DNA of 44,873 nt from Saccoglossus kowalevskii (GCF_000003605.2 NW_003118930.1:600381-645253), one strand, 5' to 3'; positions 1 through 12,643 are shown, numbered from the stretch's first letter. The notes: generated from the sequence alone by a model not told the origin. Numbers and translations are program-made.

Positions 1-3000
1 TCGAGCACATACATACGTGTTATGCACGTTTTCAGACTTTCGGTCACAATAACTATACCTATAATAACTGTGGCCATGAACATCACCAAGCTGCAGCTTT
101 TTCTAACAACGAGTGGGATAGAAGTACCCTTACCTGCTGCCGAGCATGTATCGTCAGATGTCGCAGTGGTTCATTCATCGGCATTATTGGAATATCGAAT
201 GCTACGAGACGTCATAGAAAACATTGTGTCCAGAAAGCGATAACATGTACCCCATGAGATTGCCCGCTTGAGTTGAGCTAGTACACCATATATCAATTAT
301 GAACAACAGCACGTCTTTGATCAGCCTTCCGAGGTGTCACAGATCAATATCCCTTCAGAGACACTGAGACACTATCCAGAATTACAGAGGTTTTGCGGAG
401 GCAGTTAACCACCATTTAATGGTATAAAATAATATGTTTTTTAGTATGGTGTCTAAGTCATCGCGTACTGATTCCCCTACCATGCCCACACCCGAGTCTT
501 GTTATGTTGAGGCAGTTCAGCCGGCTCTTGAGGATCACATCGTACCAGTAATGGAACAAGTAGTTCTTGGGAAGTCATCTCAGTAGAACACTGTAACAGA
601 ATTGTAGCTCAACCCTTCAAAATGTGTAAGACAGGAATTACCACAAGAGTCATTCTTTACTAGAATTCATTTGCCATGGTCGGGGCGTTTGATCGATACT
701 ATCGCTGCATTACATCTGTAACTGAGGAGTATGAGCCACACGTACTTAAAGCATTGGTTTGATAGGAAAGAAATATTTATGTAATTGCCCCCCTCCCGCC
801 AGAAACTGACCACTTGATCGTTCAAGTAAATGTATTAGCGGTTCTTCATGATTCATAGATACATGGTTACTAATGTCTAAGAAATTTTTGACTATTAGTC
901 TGCATTTTTACAATTCCAAGGGTCTACCTTTGAATTCACCACAGACTATGAGGCATTTGTTTATTTAGAGAAATATTTTAATGAAATTTCGACATCACCA
1001 TTAAATCATGCTGCACTTTATTATCTAAAAAGCAGTCACTTAGCGGACTCATATGCATCATCACATCTTCAAAGGATCTGGATCAACTGATTATGGTACA
1101 TCGCTCACCATCAACATACGATCTTTGTTATGCCCATAAGAAAATGTCAAAGTGTTGTGATAGCAAAAGTAGTTCACCAACGTACCCAAGTTCAACCCCA
1201 GTAGCTACCCTCCATGGGAGGTGACTAGGGAAATGGCATATGCAACCAGCAATGAAGTAACTCTGGCGGAAAGTCTCGCAAAGTTATTAAGTCATAATCC
1301 ATTGTGAACGAAAGGATTGTCTAGTAAGTAGAAGCCCTGATGTGTTCTTTGGCTAATGCTGCAAATGTAAATGTATATTATATGAAACACGTAAACAAAT
1401 CATCCTTAGTAACTGTACGTGGTACATGTGGATATTTCATTCACATCCACACAGATCTGGAGGCCATATCGGTGTTCACATCCAGTATGGGCACCACACA
1501 GTGAATCATGCAAAGCTGCAGTAAAGCCAATTGCAGTCTGTATAGAAGCCACACTAGACTGCATAGGCTCCATATATGGATCCTGTACTATATAAGTTCC
1601 CGCCACAACACTCAACATGTCTCTTTGAAGCATTCAGATGTGTTGATGTATAGACCAATTGAGGGAAGCAGTGTCGCACAATTTTAGCAGCTATGGAGAA
1701 TGGACATCGAATTCCTCTCCCTTAAACATCATCCCTACCATATTGGTACAATGCAGCCATTGCCAAATAACCCAATTACAATATAGCAATAAAGTTGAAG
1801 GTTGCTGGTAGGGAGGATCATTAGCCAATCCTAGGTACTACTTAGTATGTTCATCTGTTTTTTTTTTTACCAATGATATGGATTGAAGTGTGGATTGAAG
1901 AAGTTCATGATGGTTACCACACTGATAGGTGGTGATACTGAATGATTTTTTGGCAGGATTGAATCTGATGAACACAGGCTAATTTATAAACCGATCTGCT
2001 ATTCAGGTTTGTGGTAGAAGGAACAAGATACCAGTTTTGAGTTTTGAGTTTTGAGTCCTCTGCTCGACTCTGTGAGTATTTATGTAGATATGCATGGTGT
2101 TGATGTGTCAGCCTCATGCCACGACCATCTTTGTGTTTCCCCATCTGGTGAAGGAAAAACTTCTTCAGTTATGACTAGCATCTCTGAATTTGCTATGGTG
2201 TGCCATCAGTAATGGGAGGTCCCAGTTAGAGGTAACCCAGTGTCTGACTTACCAATGTGGCAGGTGATCTTTTGCCACATAGATTAATGCTGTGTCAGAG
2301 AAATTGATCTCACAGCAACTTACAACATTGTGCAAGATGATGCCATCATTGAGAGTCCAGGTACTGGGTGCAACACTGTGCTCCAGGGAGCTGCAACAAA
2401 TCCAAATAGAAGGGGAAATCTCTTGGCGATACCAATCAGTTGGACATCAACTGGGAGAATTGCCATGTGGTTCAGTTGTCTCAGCATATTTTTCTGTCAC
2501 ACGTTAGATGTAAAACTCAACGAATATACCCTACCTCAACGAAAGGAGACACCAAGTCTCAACGGTCTCAGTCTTCATTTAGTGAACCTAGCACATCATT
2601 AGCCTGGAGTGCAAGCACTTCAAGGTAGAGCACAATATAGTTCATGAAAGGTTTGAGAGAACAAATCTCGCTAGGGATCACCAACATTGGTCAACCAACC
2701 TGTTTTCCACAAAATGCTTGGGAAGCAATGTGTTAGGATGATTGATGATTGATTAATGTGCCCGCTTTTTCATGATTTCCGATGATTATGTCACTATTGA
2801 AGAAATTGATTTTATCGAACAGAACAACAATGTCGTTGGTGGCACCTTTCTAGCTGAATCAAGGGTTTGACCCCTTTTATGTGACAGCAACTTATAGTGT
2901 TTGCAACGCAAAGTACATGTACATTCTGCCTATCCTTCTCATCTCTAATTTGTAGATTTCTTCTACCATGTGGCGAATGAGGATAATAAAGGTCTGTCTA

Positions 3001-3300
3001 CAGTAATATTAGAACTCATATTAGTTTACATATTAGTTTACATCGGCGTAGGTAGAAATATTGCAAAGGAGGCACCCACTATTAAGCGCACTATTGAAAT
3101 GACCTCAGATGTGGGTTGGGATCCCTTAGTATTGACATTTCTCCCTACAAGCTGCAGTATGCAGTGCCATGCAATGTCACTTGCCGACTGGTCAGGGAAG
3201 ACACGTTTTGGTGACCTTGACTTTCGGCAGGAGGTGCAGCGAGTTACAGGCTCTCTCAGTTGATTTAGCAGTATATTAATCTGACTCAGTCACCTTGTGG
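1..3300. mobile_element. Old decayed mobile-element-like sequence, family not assigned
   Basis: This stretch is richer in G+C and more word-like in translation than the AT-rich DNA to its right, yet no frame stays open for long on either strand. Short pieces read like former coding sequence, for example near 925-1090 and 2300-2600 on the plus strand, but I could not tie them to a named protein. The pattern suits an old, heavily broken element that runs off the left edge of the window. A chance patchwork or a decayed host gene is also possible. Confidence 0.25.
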
Positions 3301-3539
3301 ATCAAAAACGTTTTAGAGCTAAAAATCAGGCTCAGGTGTGCCGGCTTTCCCAGATCAAAGATGGGTGAATGCTTATGAGCATTTTGTGATGAAGTGTCAA
3401 CTTGTTTTGGCATCCGGGTAATGGATGTCACACACCACTTTTTTTTCTTACTACCTAAGGAGCCTCTACACGAGCAGTGCCGGCTATTGTAGACTAGGCC
3501 CATACCCTCAGGTCAATGGGTCACAATCACAGACAAAAC

Positions 3540-4100
3540 TAGAGGGCGCTTATAAGTAGTGCTACTTGGTCACATTTGGTTTTTGGCTTTCAGATTTGCT
3601 AGGGCGTTAGGCCGGTGTCTCGCCCTTAGACTAACCCGGGTTATATTGGCTAAAGTGTATCATTTGATGTCAGGCATTCTGTAAATGGCCGAGTCGTCAT
3701 GCTTACCATGATTGTCAAGACAAAATCGATTCGATCAGATTCGATTTGAACCTTTATTTCAATAGATGATCTTGAACTAGCGCTTTTGATGCAGAGCCTA
3801 GTGGGTGGAACTTGGCCCATGGTTAAGAAATGACGCTATAAACTACATGGCCTCCGCCCTGGAGGAACCGGTATACGCCTTGATTATTTGTCCCTTCAAG
3901 TCACTTACCTACCCTCTACTACCCTCCACGCACCTCCAGGCAGCTGCATTTAACGCCTATTACCCTGTTTGGTGGAGAACACCCTGCAATCCCAAACCAA
4001 ACGCTCGGATTAGATTGGGATTGTATATAACCCGTGATGCGACTGATCAATAAACTAATTACTAACAAATTGTGTAACTGACTGTTATACAAGGGCCGTA
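3540..4100 (+). mobile_element. Possible terminal-repeat-like end of the left-hand element
   Basis: A GC-richer block contains a TATATAAC box (about 4024) and an AATAAA (about 4049) only some 25 bases apart. The sequence becomes strongly AT-rich just after about 4100. A promoter and poly(A) signal this close together is the usual layout of a long terminal repeat. No second copy is present in the window, so the pairing cannot be tested here. Treat it as an old, broken relic at best. Confidence 0.2.
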
Positions 4101-5608
4101 TAATTAGATTGCATATACACGTTTCAATGTCATTGAATATATTTATAATTTCTGTGACATGCAATTAAATTACGTAATTAGAATTTTTGTGTGTGTCTTT
4201 AATCTTTAAAAAAGGAGTGAGGTTGAGATTTGAATACAGTGTATAAATAAATATAATTATATTTCATAATTAATTCGTGACATGCAAATTTACATGAGGA
4301 TATTTAGTTGCATAGAAAATAACGGTTATTAAAATTTAAATAGTCGATTATTACATCTCCGGAAATGCACGCTTAACGAAATCATGTGATATATTAACTA
4401 CATAATCGGCAGCTGCTTACTACACAACGATCATATGGAATACCTGTCCTGATAATGTTTCATTCGAAGTGGGAAAAAAACATGTCCAAACTCTTCATAC
4501 ATATTCCTGTTCAAACAGACAAATCGAGTTCATGCCAAGGTGACGTGCATGTAAAAAAGTGAAATTTTAAAACGCTGCAAATTAGGAATAAGGATGATCT
4601 ATTATGCACTCTTCAGAAAAATCAATAACTGTCCATTTTGATCACCGAATGGCAAACAAAATATAGCTTTTCAACTTTACCTTTTACGTGCAAAAGATTA
4701 TCGATATTTGTATTCTTTGTGTTGATACAGGTGCATCATTTCGTACGTACGTGCAAAATAAAATTTCTTTGGTAGATAATAGACGCTTTGAATCAATCTG
4801 ATACATATATGTAAATATAAATAGTGACGTTTTTCTGGGTATTAGAATAAAATTCTCCACTTAAATAACAATTACTAAATTGGTCGATAGTAAGGAAAGT
4901 GATAGTTAAATACACGCATATATCAGAATATTTAAGTATAGGAAATTGTTCATCTCTAAGTTAGCCATTCTGAAATTACTCTTTGTTATGTTTAATACTT
5001 GTTCAGTTATTATAACAGCTACATATAGGAGTTGTTAAAAAACTATTTATCAATGAAGTTCTAATTTTACCTTAGAAAATAAATAAACATATATTATATT
5101 TACCATAGTCTCTCGATTGGTTGTAAATAACTGTAGGTTACCGCTCTTTGATTGAAAGTTCGATTTTTTATATTTGGTTTAAATATTGAATCATAATTTT
5201 ATTTATTATCTCCCTGGAGCGTCCGGGGAGATTCTATTCCGTCGTAGATGTATCTGGCAATCATACACGTAGATCTCATTTTTCTATTTATAACGATTCA
5301 ATTTGCTTCGATTTAGTTGAAAAGTGAACTTTATTGATCGTCAAGTGAGTTCCTTAATGGATAGGTTAAACAACAGCTGCAAATATACAGCTTGCGCAGT
5401 TTCCAATTCTTTGCAGCCTGCGCAGCTTTTAGTATATATTTATTTACGAGATGATAACAACCAACGCAACATATATTGGGTCGTTTATTTCATAGCCAAA
5501 TATGCGTTACTTAAAGGGCGGTGGTCATCGCTAAGCGTCCTGTTCGATATTATTGGTTTTCATTCGATGTATATACAACGCGTGTAAATATATTGTTGGT
5601 CTTAAATA
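4101..5608. other. AT-rich non-coding DNA
   Basis: Very AT-rich sequence with homopolymer and TA-rich words. The short open frames on both strands have no recognisable motif or plausible splice context. Nothing else was seen. Confidence 0.6.
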
Positions 5609-5778
5609 TTAAAGCGGGTGGGTCGTCACCAATGCCACACGCGGGAATTGAGTCCCAAGTGACGACACAAAACAACTCACGCTAAAAACGCAAAGGCTCG
5701 TGGGTAGACGCTTGTTTATAAGCAATGACACGTTATGGCCATCTGACGCATGCGTAGGTGACGACTCCCCCGCTTTAA
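5609..5778 (+). mobile_element. MITE-like element, copy 1
   Basis: About 170 bp bounded by imperfect inverted ends. The left end reads TTAAAGCGGGTGGGTCGTC; the reverse complement of the right end reads TTAAAGCGGGGGAGTCGTC. Each end carries TTAA, so the target duplication may be TTAA with an AGCGGG inverted end, as piggyBac-type elements use. It has no coding capacity. A second, diverged copy with the same internal words (AATTGAGTCCCAAG, AAAACGCAAAGGCTC) lies at 24971-25125, which shows that this is a dispersed family. Confidence 0.72.
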
Positions 5779-7359
5779 GAGACTACACGTACAGTCAGTA
5801 TCATTGTATGTAGATTCGAGCATGAACGAATACCAAAAACGTAGGAATCTCGGAGGAGCACATATATTTTTACGTTCCATTTCAGTACCCGCACCCACCC
5901 TGTCGTTGTCTCGAGATTACGTTGTGAAGTGGGGCCATTATGCGTTACTGCACATGCGTCAACTAACATTTTGCATGGAAGTTTCAGTCACGTTGGATAC
6001 TGGGATATTTGTTCAATAAAGCGAAGTACTGTGAACATTGACTCAAGATAATATAGCTTCAGGGAGAGCAGATTAAACTAAGAGCGAGACTATAGCGAGA
6101 CTATGTCCGTAAAATCTGAATGATTGACATTTAGCCAAGTCATTCCATTTAAGCTTCATTCATACAGATTTTTCACATTGAATTCTCACTCTTTTATCTT
6201 TCACGAATACGACTGTAGGGCATATAGTTGTGACTTAATAGGCGATTCAACATTCACTACGAGATTTCTCGCATCGCGTGAAAAGCGCGGGCCGAATGTC
6301 TGCCGCAAAAATCGAAAGATTTGTTTTTGAACTTGAATTTGTATATGGTATATAGGTCGAAAGGCCAACCTGTAAAGGAATATGTTGTTGATATACCTTT
6401 ACCTCGTCAACATTGGTCATCATCATCATCATGTCTATGGCACATTATTAGGTGTGGAAATCCCCACGCGATGTTTTGATGCCACTTCGGCGCTATGACT
6501 TTCGTTTCTTGTGTTTTACCCATGCATTTGTCAATGCAGCACGTTTACTTAGTTTCCGCTCCTATGGCTAAAGTACTAAGTATCATGTCATGATCAATGA
6601 ATCTTGAAATATGCTTTTGAAATCATTGAAGAAAAAACGCAATTGACATGTTGAAAAACACGCTTTACAAACTATTGTTGTTTATTTGTACTCATTGCAT
6701 TTAAGTTATTAATTAATTCGTTAATTAATTAATTTAAAAATTGATTTTTGGGAGAGTGTAACATATACGTGTATAATTTTACAATTTATACGTGAATTTT
6801 CTATTAAACAATGAAGAACAGTATTTTCTTTCGGCCCCAAAATGATTCTCGCAGGAGCAAAACACAGAAAGCACAGAACGAAAACATCAATAGGTCCTTT
6901 CCAATTTTCTCTAATCTGTATTAATCTCGGCCGGAAATCTTCTTTGACAGGAGGAAGATGGACGAATATGGGTTGCCAGGCAACGGAAATGATGAGGTCG
7001 ATGGTGAATAGAGTTCTTCGAAAAAGTCATTAAGAAACACCCTATATATTTTTTTGGTGATGTATGTTACAATGCGAGTACTCAAATAAACAAACAAAAA
7101 TATCAATTATTGAGTGTAACTAGGATCACTGCATTCAACATTTTAATGCTTTCAACTGCATCATCAATCCACAAGTATGTGACTGGCTTCAATACTCAAA
7201 AAACGCCAATAAATGGAAATCGGATTGAAGATGGTTTGCAATGAAAATTGAAGAACATGTCTTTCGAGGCGGCGATGATCGCGCAAAAGAAACCAAGACA
7301 CGTCTTTTCATTCATTCATTAGACAATTCTGATCAGAATGAAGCGATGCAGTCCAATTT
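5779..7359. other. Non-coding DNA with short simple repeats
   Basis: No supported gene was found. It holds a short CAT repeat (6418-6432), an ATTA-rich tract (about 6707-6735) and an exact X-box at 6972-6984 inside a short ATG frame (see findings). A GTGGAAATCCCCAC word resembling an NF-kB site lies near 6454. Confidence 0.5.
6972..6984. promoter_or_regulatory. Exact RFX X-box (GTTGCCAGGCAAC)
   Basis: GTTGCC, one base, GGCAAC is a perfect inverted palindrome matching the RFX-family X-box that marks promoters of many ciliary genes. It also reads as codons (LPGN) in a short ATG frame at 6959-7012, so it may be coincidental. Confidence 0.4.
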
Positions 7360-7545
7360 CGTAACACAGTGAGACATGTCGTAGTACAAGTGAGACATGT
7401 CAGCTTTAATCGCCAATGTGACGTAAGACAGGGCTGGTTAAATCACCAGTGTGAAGTAAAACAAGGGATGTTTTAGCATTAGTCTAGGGTAGATTAGCAG
7501 TATAACGTGAGACAAGATTGGTCAAAGCCCGTTATGATACATAAA
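7360..7545. repeat. Degenerate short tandem repeat
   Basis: Variants of a GTGAGACATGTC / GTGACGTAAGACAGG / GTGAAGTAAAACAAGG / ACGTGAGACAAG word recur about every 25-50 bases, each followed by a TTAATCGCCA- or TTAAATCACCAG-like tail in the better copies. The copies are too diverged for an exact period. Confidence 0.4.
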
Positions 7546-8250
7546 AAATGAGCAAAACATCCCTGTCCGATCTGGCGTAGACATCACTGTGAAATGCACG
7601 TAGTTAGCTACGGTCCATTAATAAAATACACATATTGATCACGTGATTTTTTTGCCCACGGCTCGAATTTACTGAAGCCACGATGATCTCTCGTAGCTAC
7701 TCCCGCCAAGCAACGGGAATTAGTAGTTAAAATAACACGCGTTGACAACAAACATTATTGAGGTAATAGCAAATAGAGCATTTGCATTTAGTACAATTAT
7801 CGAGACAGTGCACTTTCCTATTTGGTTCAAAGGTCACTCCAGACGCAAATTATCAGAAGAAATGAACACAAAAATGAAACCTAGCATATCTAGTTGAATA
7901 AGTAACTTATGTGAATAACATATAGTTGAAGACATTCAGAACAATCATGTCAACAGCGCCTACAATAGCAAAGCAGAATACCTCTAGCAAAATCGGCCAC
8001 GTCTAATAATAATAAAATTCACTCGCATCACGGTACAGTGCAATACACGCAGGGAATAGAATTTCATTTTGCAAACATGGTTCTGTATGTTTAATTTGAC
8101 CAGCTTGGGTAGCTCCAATCATCTGCCTAGCGATATTGCAATCCGGATCACGGCGGTTGTCACGGATTGATATTCATCCAATGATTTGAATCGTGAGACT
8201 ATGTGACACTATTACTGAATACATACAATATTCTATTTGCGGGTTTCATG

Positions 8251-8260
8251 GTCACGTGAC
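8251..8260. promoter_or_regulatory. GTCACGTGAC E-box palindrome (CLEAR/USF-type)
   Basis: An exact 10-bp palindrome centred on CACGTG, matching the MiT/TFE and USF consensus. An E2F-like GGCGCCAAA follows at about 8278, and an ATG in a strong Kozak context at 8349. Confidence 0.4.
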
Positions 8261-9857
8261 ATTCTAGTCAGTGTGCGGCGCCAAATCCATCGTGTTTACC
8301 AACCCTAGTTCGTAGACAGCTAATTGAATTATGTACATCTACTGCATCATGGCTGACAAGTACACAAAGCCTCCAGGAAGGTTTTAGGAATTATAACATT
8401 ACGAATATTTCTGATAGTTTCAGATAACAGCAAACATGTGTGTATGTTATAATACACAAGGCACCATTTTTAATTTTCCAAACCTTCACGTGATCGTATC
8501 ACCTTGTGTAGTAGTCATGATTTCTCTTTTGATGGGTAATCGTGCTCTTATATCCATTCATTTAATAACACCTTCAAAAATAAATGTATTGCTCGGTGAT
8601 TGGCGTCCATTTATTCAACTGGGGCAGCCGTATAATATAGTTTATTGAATACGAGCCGACAGATTGCGTTTCTTGTGTTTTGTTCTTCTTTTTAAAAAGC
8701 ATCGAAAAAGACAAACAGGATATCCAATTCGCGACCGTGACTCTTCTGTGATTTAATAAACTCATGAAGTAATTTTCATTTGATGAGCTTTTAGCGCGAA
8801 GCAGATAAATGATATCTGCTGTGTTATCATCACATATTTTCTACGTATCACACCGGTACTTGAAATACCACGAACTCTTCGAAAAATGTAATCGCTTGGT
8901 CACTTCAGGGTATGAACGCTTGAAAAATTATATTACCCAATGGCGAATGGGACGAGGGCTGTCCCCTAACGTCTTTATTATTCAATATAAGACGTCATTT
9001 TGACTATAATGCAATGTCGTCACTATAACGACATGGCGGTTCAAGGTACATAACTTTGGTATCCATACTTACTGATCATGAAAACAACCCCAAAGTCGTG
9101 AATATAAACATATATTCAGTTTCCATAATTTCCCGTAAATACATTGAACTCACCCATCGGTTAATATCACCTGTCGCTGGAATATACTGTTATATAACTC
9201 TTATAAGACCTGGAGCGAACATACCGACTGTCAGGGACTATATAAATTGTGTTATTATGTTATAATCCGACATTTTAATGTCAATATACTGATTATAAGA
9301 TAGGAAGTTTTGTTTTCATTATTAAGTGTAACTGAGTACGATATGTAATAGATTGATTCTACGGCACCAACCAGCAATACATTTCACAACGAGTGTGCTT
9401 GGGGTTATATAACGTCTGATAAAAGAAAAAAAAAATAGTCATTCTCAGTCGAGGAACGACGTGTGGCGCTTTTTACATAATGATCTTCATCAATGTTCTA
9501 ACATAAATGTAACTCATATCATATGTGTTATCTTCCTGGCATCTATAAAACAATGTTTAGTGTTCTGCCTAAATGTCGTCTGCGTGTTGCTACGTGGCGT
9601 CCCTCTACGTCACTCAATGATCGTACGATATAGTCCATAATTCGGCGATAACAGTGCGTATTATTAAATAACACGCTCATTTTATTGTTTTTATATTATT
9701 TCAATTTATGTTTAATTCACATATTGTGTTTATAATAACGGTTTATTATAGGCTACACTGTGGCGTCGACACTATCTGGCATTATACGATCAATGATACA
9801 GTTTAGGACGCTGCAATTCATTGTGATTTTTTAATTGCACTGTACAATATTGACGCA

Positions 9858-9865
9858 TGACGTCA
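9858..9865. promoter_or_regulatory. CRE octamer TGACGTCA
   Basis: An exact palindromic CREB/ATF site. A second copy is at 10504-10511, and half sites lie nearby. Confidence 0.35.
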
Positions 9866-9967
9866 TTGAGCCAATGTACTATCTCCCATTATATTAAAAT
9901 GTGGAAAACATATTAGTCTATTGATGACGAATCTTTACGCATTATATTAGCATACTAACAATCGTCT

Positions 9968-9977
9968 GTCACGTGAC
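9968..9977. promoter_or_regulatory. Second GTCACGTGAC palindrome
   Basis: Identical to the 10-mer at 8251-8260 and 1.7 kb away from it. Confidence 0.35.
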
Positions 9978-10503
9978 CACGATTAACTGACCGAACTACT
10001 CGGAAGCGGCCGATACATTGCATTACCACTGACGTGTCTCCACTGTAGCGATTGAAAATTGATAGTGCACGGTTCGCTGGCTTTCCGTTAATTGAAATAG
10101 ATAAATAGTACGGATGAGAGCAGAGATGAAATTGAGGTATCTATAATAATGTGTATTTGATCGTACGCGTCAGAAACTGAATGAATGAACGCTCGTGGAG
10201 CTATTATCAGTATCATAATCATATGTACTATAGTTCTCCAGTAGCCGCCTGAATTGATATGGAATAGTTTAACACCGATGTTACGTTGCAAGTTTTGACC
10301 TAAATGAGGTTTGTTTGTGTGGGCGAGATGCCGAAACTATTAAAGATGTTGTTTTGGTTTGCGGACAATGTTTGGTGAAAAATAGTGACATACGCTCCAT
10401 TTTTATTTGGTAACCGATGGAAATCTACACATATTGGAATTCTATTCAAATCATAATGTGACGTAGCATTCACGTATGGTGGAGTTAATAGACCGTCACA
10501 ATG

Positions 10504-10511
10504 TGACGTCA
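10504..10511. promoter_or_regulatory. CRE octamer TGACGTCA
   Basis: An exact CREB/ATF palindrome. A further GTGACGTA half site lies about 50 bases to the left. Confidence 0.35.
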
Positions 10512-12315
10512 TGTGTTTACATTTTTGCCGACCAGCTTGCGAAAGTCTGATAACAAAATGTCATTGACTGATTAGCACTCTATATCTCACGACCTGCTGT
10601 GTCGAATTGTTCAGAAGTGGGGTTGTTTTGTTATTAGAGACACACGCATGCGTATCGAATAACTTCTGAATTTTATCTTCGGGTGCGAACGACTGGTTCT
10701 TCCCAACCAGTCACCAATTGCGAAGACTTATATAACGGCCACAAAACAAACAATATTTAATGTCCTCATTGGTCGTCTCTGAGGCTAACCATTATGGGAA
10801 TGTCGAACTGGCGGCCATTTTAAACCGACAGCCGATGCAAATCTGGACATATTGGACACCTATTGGCACAAAACAGAACAAAAACACCGAATATTTACGA
10901 AAAGCAAACACCAAGAGTAGCCTTACACAATTTGCTGCGTAACTTAGTAGTTGTTAGTAGCTTTCTTATCTTTAGTAAACGGTAGTTAGCTTTTTCACTG
11001 CCACTGTAAATTGTATCGCCACACAAGGAATCGTTTCATATGTGTCAACATTACATAGAAGAATTTATAGCAGGCCAAAATGATATTGAAAAAATAAACA
11101 AAAAAAAACCTGAAAATTTGTAAACAAAATTGCCAGATATTTTTGGCGCGAAAACATTCCCATTGTGACAATTCCCAATTCACACGACATTTGACATTCA
11201 AACTATCCAGTGTTCGGGAGGTATAGAAGTATGAAATTATTAATGAAGTATATTCAATCTTTCAATTGTTCGCAAGATTGCCAAATAAATATTTTACAAT
11301 TCAAACAAGCTCGGACCACTAATAAATATTCGTCGAAGATACAAGGAACGGTTTTAATTCATTGCTGCCACGTGCTAGCACGGGCCTTCGGTCCGTTTGA
11401 CGAATATTGATGGAGATGAATGAAACAGTCAGCTAAACTGTATGTCATTGGTGTACAGTAGTCGTGATCAGCAGTCACACAAAGTGCTTTATCAAGGTCC
11501 TTTCGTCGATTCACTGAAATGACGTGATAACGTGAATTATAAATCTCTTGTGAATGCCTGCTGAGCCAGTGATGTTGAGTCTCATTTAGTATATGCCATT
11601 GTCCTCGATAAAGGTCACGTCAGCTTACATGGAAATAGGAGTGATGTACTCATAACCATATGACTCTGCAAATAAAGATATCTCTATATAAAAAAAAAAC
11701 ATGTTTGACGTTGTTTACTGTACGCATTGTACTACAACGTTCCAAACTGACATTAATTAATGCATGCCAGTACAGGACTCGGCTTGACTCGTTTATGTAT
11801 GCGACGTAATCGGAGTGTTTACGCGTGAATTGTGACACATTGCGTCCTCATAGGCCCTTGACTAGTGCGAGCGTCCAACTGTACATTTCATCGCTGTCAT
11901 TATAATATTGCGACCTATATCGGTTTCTTTCAACGCACGGCAAATACTAGATTCCTGGACCACAAACTCGGCCATGTTCTTCTGGAGGATAATACATGCG
12001 GGAGAATTAATGAGCTATTTTATGAACTAGGGCATTATTGCAATCGTGCCATTTTCGGAAAACAAAAAATATAAATAGGTTCCCATAATAAATTAAATTA
12101 TTTTTAACCTATTCTAAAATATGTGGGTTTGAATTTACGTCAGCCAATCGGATTGAAAGTGGCGAGCGGTCACATCCATTATCATGACTATATCATTATT
12201 ATATGAGTAACTTTAATAAACGACTTGTTTTGGGGTATATATTCGCGACTACGGTGGTACTTAGGGCACACTGACGGTACGGCTCTAGGAAATGTATACA
12301 TACAGTACCATATAC

Positions 12316-12337
12316 CACAGTCCCTCAAGGGACTGTG
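12316..12337. repeat. Near-continuous hairpin (10-bp arms, 2-base loop)
   Basis: CACAGTCCCT, CA, AGGGACTGTG is a perfect inverted repeat. TATA words on both sides extend the symmetry with small interruptions. Confidence 0.6.
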
Positions 12338-12539
12338 CATATACCGACACGACAGGCTGCTACAATGTGCGCATGTCTGTGAAATATCAAACCGACAATA
12401 AATACGCTTCATTGGCGCATGCGTGGTTTCATTAGCTACGTGTCCGCCACGGCATGTTAACAGCTTGTATATTTGCTCTAGCTGATATCTTTATGCAAAT
12501 GTGGACCTCATTCAAGAGAGAGTTGTTGCTGCTCACATC

Positions 12540-12643
12540 AGCGACGAATTACTACCTGCGCTGACATTGGCGTGAACACAGACAGCCGATTCTGTCACGC
12601 ATTGGATTTAGTATTCGTGTAGAACCCACAATTTCATTTCTTG
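12540..12643 (+). promoter_or_regulatory. Candidate promoter / untranslated first exon ending in a strong donor
   Basis: A locally GC-richer block follows an octamer ATGCAAAT (12493-12500). It ends in TTG|GTAAGTATG, whose intron side matches the U1 consensus perfectly. No ATG frame of note lies inside, so it would be a 5' UTR exon on the plus strand. It could serve the gene ending at 28050, but no spliced evidence is available. Confidence 0.25.

Larger units (their letters stand above)
7546..12539. other. Non-coding DNA rich in palindromic regulatory-type motifs
   Basis: No gene is supported. The stretch contains two GTCACGTGAC palindromes, an E2F-like GGCGCCAAA, two TGACGTCA octamers with several TGACG half sites, and a short hairpin at 11380-11396. 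A weakly repeated word, CGATGnAAATCT followed by ACATATTGGA, occurs at about 10413 and 10833. It may be intron or 5' regulatory DNA of the plus-strand gene. Confidence 0.45.

Noticed and set aside
6454-6467. NF-kB-like GTGGAAATCCCCAC
   Set aside because: It is a single site with no promoter context, so it was not annotated separately.
8436-8648. Frame starting MCVCYNTQGTIFNFP, reminiscent of the start of a THAP domain
   Set aside because: The later THAP Cys/His, Trp and AVPTIF landmarks do not appear in order. The likeness is too short.
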